Assembly: GCA_024529925.1 (NCBI GenBank)
Contig: JAFEUB010001789.1
Coordinates: 1-64,000, forward strand
Direction: 5' to 3'
Length of the DNA: 64,000 bases
From: Ophthalmolycus amberensis
Lineage: Eukaryota > Chordata > Actinopteri > Perciformes > Zoarcidae
This document shows, in pieces, positions 28,100 through 41,008 of this stretch. The translations under genes and the position numbers were made by a program. Numbering within the stretch: the first letter of the stretch is position 1; the number at the start of each line of letters is the position of its first letter. The notes below the pieces were generated by a model that was not told the DNA's origin, made no database searches, and was given only the letters and a program-made list of their open reading frames with translations.

Positions 28100-31000
28100 T
28101 TGTTTACAAAGAGACAGCGGGGGATGAACTGTGAGTCTCGACTGCTTTAACATCAGAAGGTTCCGTTTGAACGGAACAGAGCAGCATGGTGGGATACGTT
28201 GACAGCGAGGGAGTAACAAAAAACTAAAAAAACGTTTCCAAAAAATACAGATAGCAGTCAGCTCTCTGAAAAGGCAGAAATGAAGAAAGGGTCTGGACAA
28301 AAAAAAAAGTACAGGGAGGGTAGAGTTTAAAAAGAAAAATCCCAAGTGCGGGGGGGCGACAGATGATACTGGGAATGACAGGGGAAAGTAGAAATGATGA
28401 GGAGTGATGAAGAGGAGGTGGAGGAAGGAACTATAGCTAAAATAAAAGCCACTCTACTGAGACGGAGACTGCCTGCTCTCAACAACAAGTATACATGACA
28501 AATACGATTTTCTGTTTGGCTTAAACTCTGTGGTGCGAGATTACGATTGATGAATCCTCATCAAACAGGAGATACCGCAGAGGTGAACATCGCCAAATAC
28601 AGTTACGGCCTAAAGTCCACTTTGTACAGAGGGTAACTGGTTTAAAAAGCTATTACGTTCCAGTCCAGAGGTCAGATAAAGAGCCCCGCTCACAGGCAAA
28701 AAGAGACTCAACTACATTGACTTCCAATCTGAATCCAGCCAGAGCGCCGACCGGCAGCAGCGGCTTCAGCTCTGATGGCTTTTTATTCAATAAAACAACA
28801 GACTAAGTGGCATTGAGTCTCCCAGAGGCAAAACTGCCACCAGTATTTCAACATAGGACGAGGTTAGCTTCAGGTACTTCTATGTACTAGAAACATGAGG
28901 AAATAGATCAATGAAGGCAGGCACCGGACTGTAAAGCTGCTAAAAGGATATGAAGGGAACTTTTGAAATGTCCTTTTAAAAATAAATGCGAATTAGGCGC
29001 GTTTCCATCAACTGGTGTGGAGAGTAGAGGACGGCTTGGCCCTCTAAACCATCTAAAGGAGGAACGAGGAGAGAATTTAAACCTTTTTTGTAAAGGCAAC
29101 TTGAGCCGGGGTTCGCTGTAGCACTAAAAAGCTGAGTCAGCGGCCCGCCATGATTGAATAATGTATGAATATCTAACACTGAATTTTATAACGACACTGA
29201 TAAGGAAACTGTTCAGTGTGGATCAGTCAGCGGACTCTCATATGTGACCCCCACCAACTCTCTGCCGGTGTTTCCCGTCTTTACACTCAACTATAGCATC
29301 AAGAATAACCAAACTAAATCTACTAAATCTACTAAATCTGCTATATCTGCTGTTTACTTTGTGGTATTACTACTTTTACTAAAAGGTCTGTCTACTTCTT
29401 CCGCCGGCCATGTGTGGATTAAAGTGTCTACAAGGCTAAAACACGCTAACTGTGATTATGTTCGCCGACGAGCATACATTAAATAATTGTGTTTTAATGG
29501 GCTCCGTCGTACTGCTTTGATCCCATAATGATGGCATTGTTGGTGTGTATGTGAACATAGAGCAGCCAAATCCAGTCCTTAAGAGAGCAGAGGACACAGC
29601 GGCCTACATGTGGCATTACAAACACTCTCGTTTGCTTTTTGACCTGAGAACACTGAAAGAGAGCAACAGCCAAGAATTCAACCACCCACCCACACACACC
29701 CACACACACACACACACACACACACCCACACAAGCTTCAGTCTTTTCCAGCTTGTTTCAGTGGTTTAATCACCAACAGCCTTGAGTCTCGTCAAAGGCTG
29801 ACGATCAGAGAGTGTCAAATGCTTCAGAATCCTTTAAACAAACAGCTTTCCTTCACCTCGCAAAGTCATCCATCAATTTTCTCTGTTCTCACTGTGGACG
29901 GTCGAGGCCGTGGATGAATCAGAAGCTTCTCGTTTGAAGGCTCTACGATACATTTTTGAATGACACCGCTTCTAAAAACACTGAACAGTGAAACGGCTGC
30001 GGAATCACATCGCTTAATCATCTGCAACACTTTTTAAAATGTAATAAATGCACAAGAGTTTTGGGAGGCAGGGTTAACAGCTGAAACCCTAATGCCTAAC
30101 CAGGCATTAGATCAGGTAATTACCGTATCTAAACGCTTGCTGGTCGGTCGGCACAGTCAGTATCTGCATCGGGTGTTCTTCAAGCTCGCAGCTAAAACTC
30201 AGCGTGGGAGAATTCAATCTGCAGTAAAAGTATTGTTTTTTCTGTCTAACTAGCATCATGTTTGACTGCAGTGTGTACATGAACATGTATTTGTACTCCA
30301 CTTGGCAGATGCCTCAATTAACTTGAACGGCCTGTTCATCTAAATGAGACTCAGCCGATTTATTTTTCCACTGAGAACTCCAAAGAAAAGTGCCATTTGA
30401 CCGGACTGCGGCAATCAGGATCTTTTACAACTCAATTCAGCTTATTTATACGAAATATTATCAACAAAGAAAATATGGTATATTATTACAGATGAAGCCA
30501 CACAGCGAGCACCTTTATCCCATTACTTCAGTAAAGTCTTGCATGCAGGACTTGTGTGATAAACTATGTAATAAAAGTCTGTAGCTGTGTCCCATTTCCA
30601 CATTACATACAGTACTATATATACACAAGAAATCAATGCACCTTTGTGCACCGACAGCATATTACAATAAACGTATATTTGCCACTATTCCAGGACAAGA
30701 CACATATTCTTTCAGCTGTTTTGTAACTGCAGCACGGCTCCATCACAAGAGCTGAGCTGTGTTCCAAGATGGCGTCACATTCATTCCAATCAAAGTTGCC
30801 CGCTGGACGCTGAAAACCTGTTTAAGGCTTCCTACATGTATTTGGGTCCACACAGCGTGCTCATTAGAGTCCTCCTCCGGACGACTTCCTGCTGACCCCA
30901 CGCGCACAGGAATGACGTGAAAACATTTCAAATGTCTTTGGATCTAATTTAATTGGACGTCAGATTAAGATTGTCGAGTTCTTGTGACACTTAAATCATT

Positions 31001-31859
31001 TGACAGTCGTCTTTGTAGTTTCTGCCTCCCGTGGACTCGAAACACATTTCATTACACTGAGGAAAAGTGCGTTTCAAGCCCCATATTGGCTCCTTGTCTC
31101 ACGTACAGAGGAATCAGAGAGTCTCTCGTTGTCCTTGGGAGGCTTAAACCACGGCACCGCTTGTTTAAAGTCTTGTTTAAAGCGGGGCTAAATGTGGTCT
31201 GTAGAATACCTGCTGTATGTTCTTTAAAGAGGATATCAACATATCAAAATAAAATAGATAAATCACGTCATTATTTCTGAACGCTTTCTCTTTCTGCATA
31301 AAGCGATGAGTCCTGTGACTCTGGTTGTAAATGTAAAATGTGTGAAAGCAAAGCTAAAAATAACAGCTGACTGACTTCTCTTTTCTGCCCAATTTGATCT
31401 CCCTCTTCTTCTTCTCCTCCTCTCCCTCCTGCTATGAAACTGAGAGTGCAGAGTGCAAATGATTCACACTCACACAGAGATGGGAAAAAAAAAAAGAATT
31501 CAGAAAAAGCTTCGAGGCTGCAAACTGCAACGCTCCCTTTTTGAACTCAGAACCTTTGACAGCCTGACACTCGGCCTGACTCCATGTGCACTTTAAGTGG
31601 ACTGTTCATTTAACAAAAGCTGGCTTTTGGCTCAACCGGCTGTTGTACATTTTTCCTGACATTCACCTCCTGTGTTAAATGTATTAAAAAAGGTTGTACC
31701 TTCACTCCCTCAGCCCCAGAGTTTGTGACATCTTCCTTTGTTTTCCATCAAAAGAAAAACCTTATTGAGCAGGCTTGAGCAGAAAAACCTCACTGACACT
31801 CATCTTTATATGAAACATCTCTCCTCCTGATGGAGTCACAGTTAGCGCGGAAATAACTA
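28100..31859. other. Non-coding with minor simple repeats
   Basis: Contains a 9-bp tandem (ACTAAATCT x3 plus a degenerate unit) at about 29313-29349, an imperfect CA array at about 29693-29728, and a perfect 9-bp hairpin at 30089-30110. No exon is recognised. Confidence 0.5.
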
Positions 31860-32175
31860 ATTGGTCCAGTCCAGTGACCAAAAACGAACATTTTAATGAC
31901 AGATTATTCATTTATCAAGCTAAAGATCATCACATTTACAGATTCCAGATCCTCCACTAAGAGGATATGCTACATTTCTTTGTTTCGTATCTCTGTAAAC
32001 TGAATCTCTTTGGGTTTGGACTGTTGTTCGAGGAAAACAAACAATTCAAAGACGCCATTTTGAGTTCTGGGAAAAAAAAATGTTTTTTTCAGATTTTCTC
32101 AGATTTTCTCGATGAATGGTTTAAAAGAAAGACCAATCGATTCATTGCTAATGAAACTAATCATCATTTGTAGCA
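31860..32175 (+). repeat. Dispersed 'AATCGATTAATCG' repeat, copy E2 (nearly full)
   Basis: Landmarks in order: CTGTAAACTGAATCTCTTTGGGTTTGGACTGTTG, ACGCCATTTTGAGTTCTGGGAAA, TTTTCAGATTTTCTC, AAAGACCAATCGATTCATTGC, AATGAAACTAATCATCATTTGTAGC. This is the full order I recall for a widespread fish intronic repeat. Confidence 0.65.
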
Positions 32176-34651
32176 CAAGATGCACAGTTTTATGGAGTGA
32201 ATATCAGACAGCTGCTGGACTAACATTATAGCAATGAACCAGCTAAGATAAGGAAGAAGACTGCTAGTTAGCAAACACGGACATACAAAATGTTTTCAAA
32301 TATATAGTTTCGCAAATGTTTAAAGCGGAAGAAATGCATGTTTGTAAGGCCTCATCAATACACACAGACCATATCAATGTAATGCAATGAGAAGGGAGGA
32401 TCATAAGAGAGTTTGTAGTCAGTGAGGAGAGCAGATCAGCAGGGAGGTACTGATACTCACCGTAAGTTTCACCAAAACAATTGAATGAATATTATCTTCA
32501 TCTCCGTGGAGAAACAGCCCTTTGAAAACATCCAAATGCATTCCCCTAAATCAGAGCAGAGTTTAATCTGAAGTGGAGACCCTCCTACTCCCAGATGTAA
32601 AAGTGATACGAGAGACTCAGTTAACAAGCTCTGGATTAAAAACAAATGTATCTTCAGTCCAGGTTTCTGCACCACCCAGCAGCTGCATCTGTACAGAGCT
32701 CCATATTGTACAATAAAGGCAGATTATGCGTCGCATCAGGAGGGAGTTACCACCAAATCCACCTTGGGTGAGTCATCCTGACACTGAATTCATCATCTCA
32801 GCTAAGTGTTTGTCTCTGTACTGGAAACAGCAGCAGGAGGACCCTTTGATAAATCTGCAGATCCAGGAGGAGGCCGAGCACCCGGGCCAGTTTGTTCTGC
32901 AGGACCAGATTGGATTAGCCACAGGCATGTTTGTGTCAGGTGGTAAGTGGTAGGAGCGTGTTTAGTGAGTAAATAAGGATTTATTTAGCCAATATTACAG
33001 TGAAAAGAACCAATCTTAAATATGTTATCTTTTCAATTTATCCCAAAATCAATGCCAATTTACAGCTCGGAGTGGCCGCTGTTTTCAGTGTGGAAAGCTG
33101 AGAATACTAAGAAGGCAGAGTCCGTTCAGTGACTTTTCCCTCCATATGACAAAGTGTCTTCTGGGGAAAAGTTCAGAATGAGCCTTTACAAAGTATCCCT
33201 GTGAGGCCTAAGGCATGTCTGGTTTTGATTTGCTGGCTTCATCGTCTGGACTGCAGCGTAACGTCACCCTCCTCATCATGACGCTGACCTCGGCCCGACA
33301 CGCCCGCCGTCCGACCCGAAATCTCCCATGTCTCTGGGACATTTACTGAAGGTTACGACCCAATTATCGGAGCTGTGCCAGCAAGAAGAGAAGATGGAGG
33401 TGATGGAGAAAGATGAGATGGAGAGAAGTAAGCCGCACAGGAGGACAGGAGGAAGAGAGAGGCTGTATCTGGTGTGCTAACGGCTAACAGGCTAGCAAAC
33501 TGGGAACAGGCTAGCGTGGGAACTTGTTATGTCAGTTAGCAAACTCTGCATTAAAAAACTACAGATGTGTTTGAACCACCGTCTCCTAAATATAGATGTT
33601 AACTGCTAGAAGAGGGAGGGAAAGAAGACGAGGTAAATAGAGAAAAATAGATTTGAAAAGACTGGTCAATCGTTAAAAGTAGTAGAAAATAAGATAGGAA
33701 GAGGAGGCGGAGAAAGGGGAGGGAAGAAGAGCGACCGATCAATACAACGAGGAATATCCTTATCTGTCAAAAATGTAGCATGGATTTGTTTCCCTAATGT
33801 CCCTTTCATGAGGTCAAACAACTGGGTCATCATTTCAGTTATGTAATTTTCATGTCGAAATAGTTTTAAAAAGGGTTTATTACGGAATTAAACAAAAATC
33901 TGAATCTTTCTAGAACAAAATAAAGAAACAAAACTGGCCATGGAGCTGCGATTTTCTGACTGAACGTACGTTTGCTCATGCAAATGCAGGAGCTATCAAT
34001 GTAAAATGGACAGGAGATTAATTGTCCAGGGAGACGACGTCAAACTGTTTTTGACAAAGCAGCCATGACGAAGGTAAGAGTCTGCTTTGCATGTTGTACG
34101 ACTGACCCTGTTCTATATTAATCTGAGGAGAGTGCAGAGAGAGCAGGAAACGTACTTCATATGGTTTTAATACCTGCTAAGAGCAGAAGGAAAAACAGAA
34201 GTTAAGTAAGTTGTAAGCTTCTGGCTGATGTCCTCAACACCTACAAGAAGTCAAAAGGTTAAATTTGGAGCCGTCTGAACATACTTCCTGTCTGCCTCCT
34301 GACAGACTTGAGAAGAAACGGTCGTAAGAAATATGAAGCCGATTGGAAAACGTTGAGGATCCATTAATAATATGGTTCGTCTCTCACTGGCTCCAACAAG
34401 TCTAACAGCCAGACGAAACAATCGATGACAGGAGGCTGAGGGGTTTCAATGTGAATCCAACAGGGAAGATTTTACTACACAACATTCACATACAGTGAAC
34501 AGTACAGATAGATTATTTTAGCCGTTTTTAAACGTATGCATGCATGTTTGATTCATGAAAGCACACAAATACAACACGCTCCAGCCACCTGCAAGCTAAT
34601 AAAAATATCATGTGACTGGAGTTGGGTCACATGTTTCCTCATCATTTGATA
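32176..34651. other. Non-coding, no recognisable feature
   Basis: The frame 32726-32953 was inspected; it has no domain and no usable splice context. Confidence 0.5.
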
Positions 34652-34850
34652 CTAGCGCTGTTACGAATCGCAGATTAATCAATTAGTCGATCAATGGTAA
34701 ATTTATAAAAAATATCCCAAAGTCCCAGTTCTCAAAAGTAAGAATTTGATGCTTTTCTTTGTCATTGATAAAAAGGTACAATAATGTCATATTTGTACGC
34801 TTTTGTACTGTTGGTCGAATAAAATACGCTATCTGGGCCAATGACATCCA
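34652..34850 (+). repeat. Dispersed 'AATCGATTAATCG' repeat, copy E3 (partial)
   Basis: CGCAGATTAATCAATTAGTCGATCAATGG, then GTCCCAGTTCTCAAAAG, TTTGATGCTTTTCTTTGTC and TTTTGTACTGTTGGTCGAATAAAA, parallel copies E1 and E2. It is truncated by the LINE fragment that follows. Confidence 0.6.
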
Positions 34851-34856
34851 ATTTTC

Positions 34857-35556
34857 ATCCATCCATTATCTTCCACTTATCCGCCGCCGGGGCAGCAGGC
34901 ATAGCAGGGGATTCCAGACTTCCCTTCCTGGGGGACTAAGAGTTGTTCCGAGGCAAGATGAGATGTATCAAGCGTGTTCTAGGTCTACCCCCGGGCCGCT
35001 TACCAGTTGGGAATGCCCAGAAAACCTCTCGGGGGAGGCGCCCAGAAGGCATCCCGATCAGATAGCCGAAACCACCTCAGCTGGCCCCTTTAGACGCAAG
35101 GGAGCCGCATCTCTACTCCGAGCTCCCACCAGATGTCTGAACCCCCTTACTTCTTAGGCTGAGCCCAGCAATCCAACAAGAGGAAGCTCATTTCGGCCGC
35201 TTGTAGCGGCGATCTCATTCTTTCGGTCACAACCCAAAAGGTCATGACCGTAGGTGAGCGAGGGAACCTATGGACTTGTAAATCGAGAGCTTTGCCTTCT
35301 GGCTCAGCTTTCTCTTCACAATGCGGTCCGGTACAACGCCCGCATTCCGCCAACGCCCGTCCATCTCCTGCTCCATTTTACCCTCACTCGTGAACAAAAC
35401 CCCCGAGATACTTGAACTCCCTCACTTGGGACAGTGACTCACTCCCAATCCGGAGGGCGCAATCCACCGTTTTCCATGAGAGAACCACGGCCTCAGACTT
35501 GGAGGTACTGACTCTCATCCCGACCGCTTCAAATCGCCCCAGTGCGTGCTAAGGTT
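34857..35556 (-). mobile_element. Decayed non-LTR retrotransposon (LINE) reverse-transcriptase 3' region
   Basis: About 700 bp on the minus strand of a widespread fish LINE: the plus strand starts CATCCATTATCTTCCACTTATCCGCCGC and passes CATTTCGGCCGCTTG, GATCTCATTCTTTCGGTCACAACCC and CCTCACTCGTGAACAAAACCCC. Translated on the minus strand, 35353-35147 gives WVVTERMRSPLQAAEMSFLL, the conserved C-terminal segment seen in these LINEs (WVVTERMRSRIQAAEMSFLRR). Stops and frameshifts show it is dead. The clade (L2/CR1 or RTE type) is not resolved. Confidence 0.8.
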
Positions 35557-35769
35557 CACATTCTGATTTTCCATGTAGTCTGACATTAATCAAAGAACAT
35601 CTGCAAATTAAATCACGTCCTCCAGCAAATGTACTATTGCACTTATTGAGAACGCCAAAAGATACGCTTACTTTTGTTCCAGCTTCAGTACTTCTCGGCA
35701 CTTAAAGTATCCCCAAAGGTTTTCAGTTGAGATCTGGTGACCATGAAGGCCATAGCTTCCCTCCTCTAT

Positions 35770-35962
35770 TGCTCTCCCACAGGTTTCTTCCTCTTTCCTC
35801 CCCGTTAAAGGGGTTTTTTGGGGAGTTTTTCCTGTTCTGATGTGAGGGTTCTGGGACAAGAGGATGTCAAATGTGTACATATTGTAAAGCCCTCTGAGGC
35901 AAATTTGTAATTTGTGATTTTGGGCTATACAAAAATAAATTGAATTGAATTGAATTGAATAG
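35770..35962 (+). mobile_element. LINE 3' tail (CR1/L2-type) with ATTGA tandem end
   Basis: CCCGTTAAAGGGGTTTTTTGG, GAGTTTTTCCTGTTCTGATGTGAGGG, TGTAAAGCCCTCTGAGGCAAATTTG, GTGATTTTGGGCTATACAAA, then AATAAATTGAATTGAATTGAATTGAAT. This order is the classic 3' end of abundant fish CR1/L2-clade elements, terminating in short tandem ATTGA repeats at 35937-35960. Confidence 0.8.
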
Positions 35963-37079
35963 CTTGATGATAAATGAGTCACATTATCTTTTATCATCAA
36001 ACCATTCAGTCAGCCCTTGTTTGGAAGATTTATACACTCATTTATTCAAGTTTTTCCTTTCCTTTGTTACCTGTCTAAGTAAATCCACCACCAAAGGACA
36101 CCACGAGCCCAGAGTGCCAAGGTGCGTGGCTTGTAGCTGTTTTTTTCCAGCACTGTTTTGTTGTTCACTTGACCTCCTTGGTGCTGCATTGAATAACCAA
36201 CCTTGAACCCAGCCGTCAGTCTGAACAGAAAGCCTTTCAGCGGTAAATAAAAAACATGTATAAATGAATAGCCAAGTAGAAAAATGTGAGCAACGAGAGA
36301 AAATTCATAAAAAGAACAACTGCGTCAGACCTGACGGTTCTCTGTCTGAGAGCTGCAATTAATGAAACATGACTCAGAGTCCGCCGACCCTCCTGCTCGG
36401 CTCCTCTTACCACCAGTTTCTTCTTTTGTCAAGCTGCCAGAGGTGACTCGTCAGGTAATGGCCTCCCCAAACAGCTGGAGGGGGTCAAAGGGTCATATGA
36501 CAGCAGCCTCGGGCCGATCAGCATTCCTGAACGTCTGCGGACTGTTTGATATTGGATAACCCTGAATCACTCACTGCCCTGTTTTCACAACGTCACCTTC
36601 GCTACAGTCTGACATTTGTGGTTGGAGAGCCGACGGTCTTCTCTTCGTCCTTCAGGCGCTGGATGAAATTATGAGAACACGCTGTAAACGTCGATCCCAT
36701 CTTGTTACAGCTCTCAGATCTCCAAGCTGCTATTCTCACTTTGAATACAGCAGCATTTCAAAGCAGGTTAGCAATAACACGCCTTCATACATTGAATACG
36801 AATATGCACATCGCCGTCCGTTAACATAAATCAATTTGCTAAAAACCTAAAATAAAAGTTGTAGGACTGCTGAGTTAAGTCCTTTCCACCTGACTTGAAG
36901 TCCCTATGCAACCAAATGTTGATGTCTAAATGCTTCCTGCTGCCACAGGACATTGTTCACCACATGACATGAGGTCAAAAAGGGTAAACAAGCTCCTCTT
37001 GCAGAAAGCATATAGCTTGAGTGCCGGATATGCTCTTAAAAAACGTAGACAATGCAAATGTGATGATTACTTCTCTAGG
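35963..37079. other. Non-coding, one nuclear-receptor-like direct repeat
   Basis: No exon is recognised. A perfect GGGTCA-AA-GGGTCA direct repeat is at 36482-36495. Confidence 0.5.
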
Positions 37080-37150
37080 AACTAGGAATGTCTGTACAAA
37101 ATGTCATGATAATCCATCCCATAACTGTTGAGGCATGTCAGTCTGGACCA
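37080..37150 (+). repeat. Dispersed intronic repeat, copy C2 (short)
   Basis: GGAATGTCTGTACAAAATGTCATGATAATCCATCCCATAACTGTTGAGGCATGTCAGTC follows copy C1 (7285-7345) base by base with scattered changes. Confidence 0.65.
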
Positions 37151-40100
37151 AAGTGTTAGACCGACCAACACTGCCATCCGTAGAGTCCGGCTGCTGCACT
37201 GCTAGTGGTTTAGATCACATGATGTATAAGAACAAGTCACGGCAGGGATGTACTCAGTACATGAAAAGTGCAGAGTGTTTTGTCATTTAATTAAGAACTT
37301 TAGAGCAAAACAATGACATTTGTGTTGTATGCTTGTTATCATCAAGACGATGTAATCGTGTACCACGATATATGATTTCATCACGATATGATGTGATTGA
37401 AAAGCGATACATTCTCATACGGGATTCTCTCCCAGCCCCGAGAACTAGCATCATTTTAATAAAGTCCTTCTCTGCATCGCTCTCCTCTGAGAGCTGAGAC
37501 ACAAGCTGCAGGAGGATGGCAGGCTGTGAGATAAGGCCCGTTCACAGGGACACACATTATGTGAGGATGTAGTTAATGAATAAACCGCTACAGCTTTGTG
37601 TTCCAGGAATAAAAAGAGAAAAACACACCTTCCTGATTGATTCCAATGCTGACACAAAAAGAGCCGGAGACACGAATCAAACCTTTACAAGATAAAGACG
37701 ACGTAGCAGGTAATGAAGATGAAGAGGACGCCGAAGATGAAGAGAAAAAAAAACAAGCCTAAAGGAATGTACACCGGACACTAAAAGACCACTCAATTTG
37801 TGGGGAATTTAATTTAAATCCAGTTCAGGCCAATAACTTAAGATTATTTCCATCATAGTCTGCCGATTAAAATAGTGCAAAGAAATGTCATTTCAATTTA
37901 CCAAAGTGCTTGTTTTGTCCAACCAATGGTCCAAATCCCAGAAAGATTGGGTTCACGATAACTGGAGAAAAACAATCAGCAAAATCCAAACATTTTGAAG
38001 CTAGAACTATTTCAGTAACTACTGCAGTAGCCTGATGATAGAAATGAAATTGTGTTTTTTCCTGCAACGGATGTCTACTTGAATTTTCAATTACTCTTCT
38101 CGATTATTTTCTCCTTGTATTGTTTATACAAAATCTATAAAATCGTGAAAAGTATCCCACGGCCATTTTAAAGGCGACATGGAAGCTGTTAGGAGCATTA
38201 AACAGTTTTTGTTGCTGCCTAATATACATCATTATTCTTTATAAGCTATGCAGGAAGATAATTCTCAATGCAACCTTAAACAGCTCCGATTGGTTGATTG
38301 TTTTTTACATTAATGTGCACACAAACACCAGACCCATGAAGCCAGACTGCTACTGCCCTTATTTAGCTTCAAGAAGGATCTTCGATGGGTAGATGGGTGT
38401 ATCATTATTAGGACAGAGGGGGGTGGAGGGTGTCCCGTGTTGTTTGGGGTCAGTGGCGTTTGGAAGTCTCTGCCTTTGTTCAAATCTCATCAAGTGTGAA
38501 AAAACGGGGGCAGGCCTGCGGCCCTCCGCGTCGTCTCTCTGCTGCACCAGATCATCCCACAGAGCAAGCAAACAGTTGAGAGGACAAACATTAACCTGTG
38601 GGTTGATCGTTGGCAGCTGTCACTCGCATTAACAGGACGGGGTGACACCCAAACATTGTGATGCCAGAGCTTAGAGGAAGGAGAGTCTGAGTGAAGGGGG
38701 GGGGCATAATTTCCTGTCTGGATCAACAACTTAACAAGCAGTTAACAATGACGTCTTTCCATCTTTTTTTAGAGCTCAGTGCCAGACTGTTGTGACCTCA
38801 GGAAGAGATAGAAATTAGACTTTGTCAGTCGATGTGTGAATAACATCTCACATGATTGACTGTAGTCAATAAACAACCCCAAAACGAAGCCATGAGAGTG
38901 ATACAGAGGTGTTTCCAGAGGGCCAGGTATCCAACCGCAATACTTTTTGAGTACCGAGCGAAAAGTGGTAAAGTTTACTTATTCTCTGATCAGACTTTGC
39001 CTCATTTAAAATCATATATTTGGTCAATTGCAACAACAATTGTCCTATTTTGTTACATCTAATATTGGCATCAAAAAAAGGGGGTTTTGTATTGTTGACA
39101 GTATTTCATATACTGGCGCTGGTATCCAAAGCTTTCACTATCCAGCATGACAAACCTCCCATCCTGCCTTGATTTGTTATAATGACCCTAAACGTGGTGT
39201 TGCAGCTTTCAAATGTATTTGTTCAATTCCCCGAATACACAATGTTATTTCACTCCCAATCTCCAACTACTAGGGGAGTGCATCCCAAATATGTGATACA
39301 TTCGAATCCCCAAAGCATTGGATATTGTATTAATTGTTTATTTACAGGGTTGCAACAGAAGTTTGTTCTTGGTCCAAACCAAGAACAAAATGTGGAACCA
39401 AAACCACGGAGGCTACAAACTGAAAGCAGAACCACTGCGTGTGTTTTCAAGTCAATCTGACCTCATTTAGACTAATGGCCGGCAACAGATGGCACAGGGT
39501 TCACATTTCTCCCAACAACTCAAAAACAGGATCTGTAATCTGAGCTGAAACACTGCCCGACCTGCAGTGATTTGGAACTTAGTGGCGACTATTGTGAGCG
39601 GGCTGTGAATTCAATGACACCACTTAAATCAAAAGCATCCTTTTAAAATAAAGAGATGACAACAAGTCACAATGTGAAAAGGGAACCTAAAAGATGAACA
39701 GCTGAATCTGCAGCTCAAGTCAACTCGGCCATACCTACAAAAGAATGGGTTCACCTATTTACATAAACCTAACGAAGTACTTCTATTACCGTAGGCCGTA
39801 TGCATGTAATGAGCGGAAATCAATACAGGAAAGAGATATTTCCCTCAGGAGTTGGTGGAGACCAAAAACAGAGCTAAAAGAGAGATAGTGTTGGACTTAC
39901 ATTCACGGAGAAGTCACGGACTTACTTTTTTTCTTTTAGCATCACTTTAATTCAAATGTTTTAATTTTGCTTTGAAACCATGTTTTAATTTTGTTCCTTC
40001 AGTGTGTATGTAAATTATTGGCCCTTATATGGTCACATTGTGTTTTTTATGTCTCTAATTCTAAAGGTGCATCTTGTGTTTTTTCTACCAATGCATAAAA

Positions 40101-40419
40101 GAGAATTTATCAAAAACAACTTTCCACTGAAAATAGTTTGATTTCCATATTTGAAGACTTGGGACAAAATGTTCTTTTGCGGGTTTATTATCCGACCTTG
40201 TCTGGAATTCAAAGAAAATTCCCACTTGTGCATTTCCACACTTCTAGTACTCGTAGGTATTTTCAAAAACCTTGCTTCATGAGAACTTTAAAGCCGAATA
40301 CAATGCGGTTTGAGCGCAGTGATTTCACTTCCACGTTCTATATTTCAGCATGCTATTTGCTTGCCACCTCGTGCACTATTTCCAAGTGAGGAAAAGGCCA
40401 CAAAGAGTGATGATGGAAG
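37151..40419. other. Non-coding, one weak repeat copy and one perfect hairpin
   Basis: 38060-38200 looks like an opposite-orientation fragment of the E repeat (CTCGATTATTTTCTCC, CAAAATCTATAAAATCGTGAAAAG). A perfect 11-bp stem is at 39362-39389. No exon is recognised. Confidence 0.45.
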
Positions 40420-40452
40420 CCCCCCCCCCCCCCCCCCACCACCACCACCACC
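40420..40452 (+). repeat. Poly-C (18 nt) and (CCA)n
   Basis: C run at 40420-40437, then ACC triplets to 40452. Confidence 0.9.
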
Positions 40453-40531
40453 CCTCCCGGCCTCGCCCCTCGATTGGGGATGCAGGGGCTCATCAGTATC
40501 TCTGGACCAGGCCCGTTTACCCATGCTGAAG

Positions 40532-40558
40532 CCTCACACACACACACAAACACACACG

Positions 40559-40588
<30 letters not shown>
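40532..40588 (+). repeat. (CA)n microsatellite, interrupted
   Basis: CA array broken by AAAC and GAAC interruptions. Confidence 0.9.
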
Positions 40589-40592
<4 letters not shown>

Positions 40593-40806
40593 CCTGCGCT
40601 GCTGCATCGCGTTGCATAAAAGCCTGAAATTGCTTCCAGCTGGCTGCGAGTAAACCTGGTCCCGACTGAGGGGAAACAAAGCGGTCCGCTTGCACAATTA
40701 TTTCTCCAGTGCGCACACGGTGTTACACAGCAGCAGCGCACATTGCCCCGACTCTGCAGTGCAGTTCAGTCCAGACACGAAAAACCTGCTGCTCTCCTGA
40801 TCTATA

Positions 40807-40829
40807 CCCCCCCCCCCCCCCCAAAAAAA
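40807..40829 (+). repeat. Poly-C (16 nt) followed by A7
   Basis: C run at 40807-40822, A run at 40823-40829, inside the presumed drebrin intron 1. Confidence 0.9.
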
Positions 40830-40984
40830 TACAAAACTCTCACTTTCACCGCTTTAAGAGCTTCCTCCGGCTCGCAGCCGCTGAATGCGTGTAATTACGC
40901 AGAGCTAAAGATACAAACTGAGTTGACAGCGCGTGGAGCAGTGGGGGAATCTGCCCGGGCTGTATGGTTTACACCACTACGGGT

Positions 40985-41008
40985 ATGATGATGATGATGA
41001 TGATGATG
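40985..41008 (+). repeat. (ATG)n trinucleotide repeat
   Basis: Eight ATG units about 130 bp inside the presumed intron 1. Confidence 0.85.
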
